A DNA stretch of 64,000 nucleotides from Linyphia triangularis (Eukaryota > Arthropoda > Arachnida > Araneae > Linyphiidae), in NCBI GenBank assembly GCA_963978545.1, contig OZ021722.1, forward strand, positions 38,457,365 through 38,521,364. The letters are read 5' to 3'. Made by a program: the position numbers and the translations under genes. The notes beneath the pieces are model-generated. The model was not told the DNA's origin and made no database searches. It saw only the letters and a program-made list of their open reading frames with translations. Shown here one piece after another: positions 41,662-64,000 of the stretch (positions within the stretch are counted from its first letter, which is position 1; every line of letters starts with the position of its first letter).

Positions 41662-43687
41662 TAAATTTTTATTTTCATGTATTGTATTGTGATGTATAGT
41701 AATACTTTCTCATACATTGTAGAAATCAATCGAAATAGTAACCTTTTTTCTTCAGTATTAATATTTTTGTAGAGTGAGCAATTAAAAATTTTGAAAATCA
41801 TTGTCATCAAAATAGTATCTGAACTTCTTTGTAAAGTTATTCACACCAAATTATCCTAATATTTAATCTAGTATTTATTTATTGATTATTTATGAATACT
41901 CGTCCTTTTCTTAAACGTTTTAAACACTATTTCTATATGCTACACTTTGTGGTATCTTAAAAAGCTTAATTGCATCCCTACGAACCCTATAATTAAAAGT
42001 TTCAATGTGCCCTTGAGGTCATATTTCTTCGTTAAAGTAATGTGCAGTAATGCGAGAGCATTGAATCCTCATTTAATAAGTTGCTCATTTGGTGATAATA
42101 AAGTTACAAACATGAGTACTAAAAAACTATTTACACTTACCTTTGAAACAAAAAAACAAAACAAAAAAATCTGTGTATGGCGCAAATTACTTGGCACAAA
42201 TTAATAATGCGAAAATTACATACCGCACATATCTAACAGACAAATTCTATAGAAATTGTAGTTTTTCAGGAATTGTTGACCCCCCCCCCCCCCTCCCCTC
42301 GAGCGAGCCTTAGTACAAACTATTCACTTCAACTGTTTGTTTTTTTCCTCCTCAAGAAATCCCCCCCCCCCCCTTGCCCACAAAAAAAAAAAAAAATAGA
42401 TTGGAAAAAGATCTGGAAATCCATAACTAAAAGCTGTTTTTGAAACTTAATATTTATACTAAATCATTCCAATTAAACAGAAATTTATTCTTAAGAAACA
42501 AAATATCAAATATCCTCCAAATATGCTCATTGAATAAAGTAAAGTATCGAAGAAATAGCTTCAATACATAAAGTGTTTTCCCAAAATGATTTTTAAGCTA
42601 CTGTAAATGAAAATTGATAGTCAATAATGTAATCGTCGTTTCCAATGAATTATTGAAATAAGGCGTTAATGGAGTCTTCGAGAAGCTAATAAAGGAAATG
42701 ACTTTCTGATAGGGGGAAAATGCCCCTTTAAAATTTTTCTTCCACTATAAGGTGATGGTCAAGGAAAAAGGGATTTGCAGTTAACTATTTTTACCGGTAG
42801 CTCTTTTGATATTAGATCAATAACATGTATACATTTTTTAAAGTTTAATTTTAAAATTTGAGAAGCATTTTGATTGTAAAAAATGAAAAACATTTTCAGT
42901 TGTTTGTCATCTTTCAATAAAATTATAAGTAACCCTTTTCTTTACATTTAAAAACTTTGAGGCAGAAAAAGTTTTTTTTTGTCACAGTATTAACTCCACG
43001 GTAGTATATATTCATGTTTATTTATATTCATGTTTACTATTTTTAATGCTGTTTCTTTTGGTTTTTGTTTATAATGAGACCAGTGCATTTCTTTTAGTTT
43101 GAAAGCATTTTAAATTCAAACATTAAGAACTTAATTCCAAGTACAGACAAAGATATCCACTTCAGTTGATGAGATTAAAATACAAGCAAGAAATAATTTG
43201 GTTTGGAAATTTTTTTTTTTTTTTTTTAAATATTAATGGTGGAAAAATCACTACTTTTGCAAATTTCTAATAAAACAAAATTTTAATTTATAATTATACT
43301 TCGTCTTACATCAGTGCACTTAAAACAAATATTTAAAACTAAACTTTTTGTAAAAAAATCACTTTTTGATAATAAATCCCCAAAAAGTATATAACCTCCC
43401 TAAGTTTGAACAAATAAAAACCAAAGAACGATCTTTTGCCGCATTGCACCATCTATACAAATTCTAGTATATTCGTAAATGAATAATGATAGTGATGACA
43501 ATCTCAAGGCTGCATCGAATATGGCTTTCTAGCGCGAGGGGGCACTAATTGAGGCAAAATATCAGCATTTTTATCGGCCGCGAAACCATAGCAGTGCAGG
43601 TAGGACGCTAAAAAGTGGCCTTAAGTATCGCCCACGTCTTGCGCTAGAGGGCGCGATTTGCTTTCCCGTGTGTAAGAATATCGCGGA

Positions 43688-58399
<14,712 letters not shown>

Positions 58400-58765
58400 G
58401 TGAGGATCGATTCTTACGTAAAATTAGAAAAAAAATTAATAATTTCCCCACCGTTTATTTAATATGCAATCTTGTTTTAAGAAGAAAAAAAATAAGTTTA
58501 TGATGTTAATGTAATTCATTTGAAAGTTGCCGTTTAAAACATAAAATGCATGTTTATTGCTTTTTCTGTTATTTAAGGTGACTCATCCTCCAGTCCAGTA
58601 TAATTGGACAAGCCATTTTAAATTGGCTATTTTCAGGTACCATTTGCTCAGTCAATTCTTAATTATGCAATAATTTTTTTCTAAAATATATCCCAGCAAA
58701 AGTTATATAGAATTACCTCTATATCGATTTAGGTTTACAGTCAAACAGTTTTACTAATTTAAGGT

Positions 58766-58806
<41 letters not shown>

Positions 58807-60770
58807 ATTTTGGGAATATTGTAAATTTGACAAAAAGAAAAACAAAAACAATGAGCAAACTAAGTCAAATTTAACAAACCTCTAAATTATAAATGCTGTG
58901 TTAATGTCTGTAATATGTTGCAAGTCATTAATACCTGGTTTAATTAAAAAAAATATCTCTTGTGATATAAGAATACTTAAATGCACAAGACAAAGGGATA
59001 AAACTAATTCTTTAAACTCGTAAAAAAAAATTTTAAAAATCATTTTAGTTAACATATTTACAAAAGTACATCGGGTGTTTACATGTATTTCTTTACTTGT
59101 CAAAGAAAACGAAAATTTACGAGTTTGTCCCAAAGAGTTTATTTGGATGTTTGGGACCAATTACCATCTCGAAAAACTTTCAGACTGTTATTATTTTAAA
59201 ATTTCCTGTTAAGTGTTCATTTCATTATTAAGAACGCGGGAATGAACCACTTTTATGACGTTGGAGGGTATTAGCAATTTATGGGTATGAAGTTCCACTT
59301 TGTCGGAGATACCGTTTCATTTGCTATAAATTCCTTCAGACTGAATGAATGCTCTCGCTGGGGACTCTTTGTCTTGTTTTATTTTCGTTATAGTGATACG
59401 TTCTGTGATCTGTAATGTGCTTTACTTTTGCATGAGTAGCTCAAAGATTAGTAAAAAAAGTAGATGTTTTAAAACGAAACAACACAAATTCTAGTGGAAA
59501 AGAACTGTTTTTCACTGAAAATGAATTTAAGGAAAAAGGAGCTTAAAAGTTTGAAAACTCATAGAAGCACGTTAAGTGTTATAATTTTGAGTAAATTATT
59601 TCTCGAAACTCTCAAAATGTATCATTATTTCCCCTTCATGATCCCTTTTAGTCAATACCTTTACTGTGTTAATAAGATTACACTCTTAAGTCTATTTTTA
59701 CAAAAAAAGTGGACTCAAACCCTTCACCCTCTGGTCTTTATATACAAACTTGTTAGAAACAATTTTACAACAATATTCAAAATGAGAATTTGTGGCATAA
59801 GTATGAACTTTAGTTTCAAGAGTGAAGTTTAAGTTTTATAATTTTTGATTGGTAACATAGCGTGACTTTAAAAATAATTTTTGGATATTTTTCCTGGTTT
59901 TATTCTAAAGCAATAAAAATCTGCGAAATTTTTTTGCAAAACAAAAACTCTACGTTATTTTTATTAAAAATATAATATGTATAAACCCTCAACAATTTTA
60001 CAAGTCAAAATATAAAGAACCCGTTGCAAGACCCATTGTTGCTTTCAATCTGCTCCCCCTATTTTTTGCATGTTCTTAAATTGCTTGTTATGCAGTATAG
60101 TATGGTTAGAAAGAAAGGTGTGCTCGTAAAGTTGGAGCCAATAGAAATTCAGATGGTAAAATTTCGCCAATTCGAGGCAATGTCAAAGCAAAATCGGTGC
60201 ATTTCCATTTATTGCACTATATTGCAAATAACGTTTTTCCTTCATTTGCATTTCCAGAATCTAAAACAGAATACAATAGTTAATTTCAAAAAACTTTTCT
60301 GTGTACTCCCTTTTTATATTTCCATTTTTTTTTTTTTTTTTTTTTTTTTTTCTTTTTTTTTTTATAAAATATACATTGTTGGAATAAATATTAATTTCAA
60401 TATAAAGTCTACACAAATAATCAGAAAAAGCACATTTCCATCTTATAACAATGGTATTGCATCAGAAGACACATTTCGCGATTATATTTAGTATTTGGAT
60501 TTTTCTAGTCAGAGATACATACGTACACAAAAAGAATAATTTTGAATATCCCCTTAATATATACTAAAAGAGTTGTCTTGAAACATTTGCTTTACATTGC
60601 TAGTTTTGCCTCCATGAAATGCATGTTACGTTGTATTCCTATTCCTTATCGACTCAAATGCCGCTTATCCATTAAATTTGGCTCGCGTGTTTCGAGCACA
60701 CCTGTCTTTCTACCCATGCTGATTGTGCATGTGCCTCTTTCTCACTTGTGTGCTGTTTGTGTGTTCGCAG

Positions 60771-60960
60771 GGCTTGCGTGCATGAAATGGAATCTAACAA
60801 TGGATCCTGTGTATAATCCTGACGAGCCGGCTTCTCCTCCTATATCTGCACCCCCTCCTTCCCTGCTGCATGTATAACGGCTAACCCTCATTTTGTAGAC
60901 GACTACCAGCCCACCCTTGTTATTATAGTTGATTAATAAAGATTTTATTCTATTAGTAGT
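60771..60960 (+). CDS. possible alternative terminal exon of the CLIP gene
   Basis: A pyrimidine-rich tract ends in TGTTCGCAG at 60770. Spliced from exon 4 (phase 0), it would add GLRA and a stop at 60783-60785. AATAAA lies at 60935-60940, followed by T-rich DNA. That would make a short isoform with two CAP-Gly domains and no coiled coil. Another frame through the same stretch is open to 60877 and Pro-rich (SPPISAPPP), but it would need a phase-1 upstream exon. No homology supports either reading. Confidence 0.25.
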
Positions 60961-61481
60961 CGATTCTCGTTTTTTATGATTTGAAACTTATTTTTGGAAA
61001 CCATTCTTCTTTTAAAAATGCTTAATTATATGAAAATTTATTGGAAATTAAAGACTGAAAAGATGGCATTCCGATTAGTAACTAAAATGTACACAATGCA
61101 TGCTTATTCATAATGCTCTATTTTTTAATGGTTGAAAGTATTTAAAATTTATATTTATTAAAATAACGATATGAAAATATTAGTTTATGTGCTAGTTTTT
61201 AAACCTAAGTATTTAGTAACTAGATTTTAACAATATGATAGATATTTCAGCCAAATATGTATTGAAAAATTATCCTACAAAAATTCGTCCATTAATTCGT
61301 AACCACATATTGAGATCTTTTCCTTTCCAGTCATTCTAACCCAACCAACTTTAAAATTTTGCAATATGAAATTTTTGTAAAATAAACAGATTACAATTTT
61401 GTTTTCCAAACTTATCAAAAATATCAAACTATTTTAAATAAAAAAAAAAAAGGGTGGGGAGAAGAAGAAAAAAAGAAGAAG

Positions 61482-61512
<31 letters not shown>

Positions 61513-61784
61513 ATTTTTATAATTTAAATTAGCTGTTGTAATAAAGTGTTAGGATCAGCATTACAACATTTTCGAAACATATGTATAATGCTTCAGAGAG
61601 ACAACTTTGATATCAAGAAAAGTTACCTTACAAAATGCTTCTATGGCAAATTGTTTCTATATTTATTGCTTTAAAATAATATGATACACAATTTTACTTA
61701 TTTCTGTAAATTTGGTTAGAGGTTTTTTAGTTTAATTTTAGAAACTTGTTTTAAATAATTATTTTCTGAAAGGTAATAATATAA

Positions 61785-62450
61785 TCTATATAAACAAAGT
61801 TAATATAAATCCTTTATGCTTTACCAATTTTTATATACAATTGCAACTTATTGAGGTCAGATAGAATTTTCATAGTGTTTGACCACTACGAAGAAAACAT
61901 CCATTCCAAACTATTTACTAAATTTTCTTACTACCCCTAAAATACATTGTGATCCACAATGAGTCTATCTGCCAAGATTTAGTTTGATTGGATGATGGCC
62001 AGTGGGTTAATTAGTTCTTTGAAGATTTTGTCTCCTCAACTTTAGTAGGGGACGGTTTCAGGCATTAAATATTGCCAAATTGAACATATTTAAATTAATC
62101 TTGGTATCTGGATAATAGAACATGAGAAAAAAGCTGATAAGTCAATAGAATCTTGTGTAAGATCGACCTTTGAGTGACAGTCCCAAAACTTGATAGAAAG
62201 CTTTGCCATTGACAACGAGTGTACCCACAAAGTTTAAAAGTTTCAGCTCGATTGGATGACGGGAACTAGGTTTATTAGTAATAGGTGGAATCAATTTAAG
62301 AGTGTCTAAAAGCGACAGTGACTGTTCCCAAAACTTGATAGAATGCGTTGTAATCGTCGTCGATTCTATCTGCCATATTTCAAGCCAATTAGATAAAGGC
62401 AAGTGCTTTAATTAGGCCTCCTCAGAAGTGTCCATTAGTCACCCCAGATC
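61785..62450. repeat. interspersed repeat family, copy D (rearranged)
   Basis: Contains CCTTTATGCTTTACCAATTT, two copies of the GATAGAA(T/A)GC..TTG and AGTTTCAGCTCGATTGGATG-type blocks, and AATTAGGCCTCCTCAGA near 62410. The doubled block suggests an internal duplication. Confidence 0.65.
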
Positions 62451-64000
62451 ACCCTAAAAAAAAACTCAACAATTAAAATCAAAAAGTGCCTTACAAATTT
62501 TAAACCTACTTTAAAAAACACGTATTCTTAAACCAGTAAATGTGAATAAAATAATTGAAAATAATAGAGTAGCAATATAACATAGATAACATTGAAGGAT
62601 CTTAAGGAACTACAACATTCAATAAATAGAAATAATTTGAATACTACGAGACGTCAAATGATTTTTTAAGTACAATAATTGATCTTTGTTATTTACTTTC
62701 TGATGGTGAGGTTAATGCAAACTTTTTCACTAGATAACAATCTGCACTTGTCTTTTTATCACCATGCTCATCGATCAAATAGGTTTTCTAGTTAAAAGAA
62801 AATAATAGTTAGATGACGTGTTTTCTTATCATGGTAAATCGAGAACGAAGTGCGACATTCCTTAACGTCAATAGATGTCATCAACTGACAAAGAGAAACA
62901 GATTGAGGCATCAAACGCCCCCACCTGTCAATCAACAAAAGTACGCGGCGTCAATGTTGAAAATATCATACGAAGATGATTCATACCTTGCGATAAATTA
63001 TTGTCTGCTAGCAAAATTTAATTACTATTGAAAGTTCCATGATAGCTTAAAACAAATTTAAAATTTCGAAAATTTTAATATTAAATTACTTTAAATTAAA
63101 TTAATATTTAATTTTAAAACAACATAACATTTGGAAACTAATAAAAAAGTAGTTTAAAAAGTGTAATTTTTTAAACTAATGAACCGTTATAAAAATAAAA
63201 CATTCTACTTACCATTTTAACGGTTAGTTCAGCTTTCTATTATATCTAATTAGAACGCAATCTAATTAGAACATAGCGGTTTTTGTAAAAGCACTTTGAA
63301 TATATATTCCCATTTGTATCTTGAAAAATAGAAATAGCATTTATAAATATTTAACTTACATTTTTAAAAGAAAATTTAGCTCTTACTACACTTTTGTTTT
63401 TAAGATTGTTTCCAACTGTTAGTTTGTTGGATACACTTACAGATTATGAAACTACAAATAAATTTAGAACTATTTAATTAATACGATACGAAAATAAAGA
63501 AAACGCAGACGATAATAATAGGATAATAATTTTTTTTTTTAAATAAAAAAAAGAAAGGGGAAATATATATATATTGGAAAAATCCAGAAAAATTCTATTC
63601 AGCATATGAGCATGATAATGTTATTCACCACCGAAATGTTTGAACATGAGTCCATGCATTTCTCTGATTGGTTAATTGAATTTGAAATTCGTGTTAATTT
63701 TGAAATGATGTTTGAATGATGAATCGTGTTATTATGATATGTCAATTTTTTTTCATGCCAATGACGATTACTTGAAATCCCATTTCAAAAAGTCCATTTA
63801 TTTTTCTCAAATTGAATAAAACTGGCTAATGAAATGAAATTGTAAAGAATAATGAATGAAAATGCTTTAACTAACTAATTTTTCATCTACGCACTTGATA
63901 CTTCGTGACGTCATGTACCAGTAATTTCCAAATTTGTGAAATCTGTCCAAATTTGAAAAATTTCCAAATTTGTCAAATCTTCGCTGCTTGTTTGACATTT

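Larger units (their letters stand above)
58400..64000. other. region after CLIP exon 4
   Basis: Presumably a CLIP intron. It holds the candidate alternative last exon (60.8 kb) and repeat copy D. No coiled-coil-coding exon was recognised up to the window end. Confidence 0.55.

Noticed and set aside
59494..59832. 112-codon plus frame in the presumed CLIP intron
   Set aside because: No coiled-coil heptads, no CLIP similarity and AT-driven composition.
62142..62402. 86-codon minus-strand frame
   Set aside because: Falls in interspersed repeat copy D, and the other copies of the repeat are not open there.

Overview
This is AT-rich eukaryotic genomic DNA with GT-AG introns, long introns and many decayed transposons. 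Protein similarity and the transposon types (a Tc1 transposase of the arachnid kind, Helitrons with tandem-repeat interiors, hAT and mariner MITEs) suggest an arthropod, most likely a spider or other chelicerate. That assignment is inference, because no species-diagnostic gene is present.

Three genes can be supported. (1) An SSUH2-like gene on the + strand has 11 coding exons from 4010 to 32416. Every splice phase closes and gives 354 residues, the same size as the human protein as I remember it, with a central DnaJ-type CxxCxGxG zinc-finger array. Its ninth intron uses a GC donor. (2) A single-exon DEG/ENaC sodium channel of 504 residues lies on the - strand at 5813-7327, inside intron 1 of SSUH2. 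(3) The 5' part of a CLIP-170/CLIP-190 microtubule plus-end protein lies on the + strand: a CpG-rich 5' region with the first coding exon near 43.7 kb, then exons at 51165-51402, 52056-52340 and 58303-58399. These encode two CAP-Gly domains with the GKNDG motif. The coiled-coil part is not seen and probably lies past the right edge. A possible alternative last exon sits at 60.8 kb.

Layout: 1-3.6 kb is upstream DNA with repeats. 4-32.4 kb is SSUH2, with the nested channel in intron 1 and a transposon-filled 12.2 kb intron 6 that splits the zinc-finger array. Introns 7 and 9 hold a Helitron, a small palindromic MITE, a 1.5 kb palindromic Tc1-like element and a broken Tc1 element carrying a polyadenylated retrocopy. 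32.4-43.5 kb is intergenic, with a 16-bp minisatellite, an (ATT)n tract, a second Helitron and a compound (ATTT)/(ATTC) tract. 43.5-60.9 kb is the CLIP locus, with a hAT MITE that has a perfect 8-bp target duplication and a 218-bp (TA)n tract. 61-64 kb holds another copy of an interspersed repeat and no recognised gene.

The genes do not form a functional pathway. The most unusual points are the antisense, intronless channel with an altered His-Gly gating motif, the GC-AG intron, and the set of palindromic elements. I did not find a convincing new molecular system. One unexplained open exon with two hydrophobic segments (13147-13313) is the best candidate for an undescribed gene.
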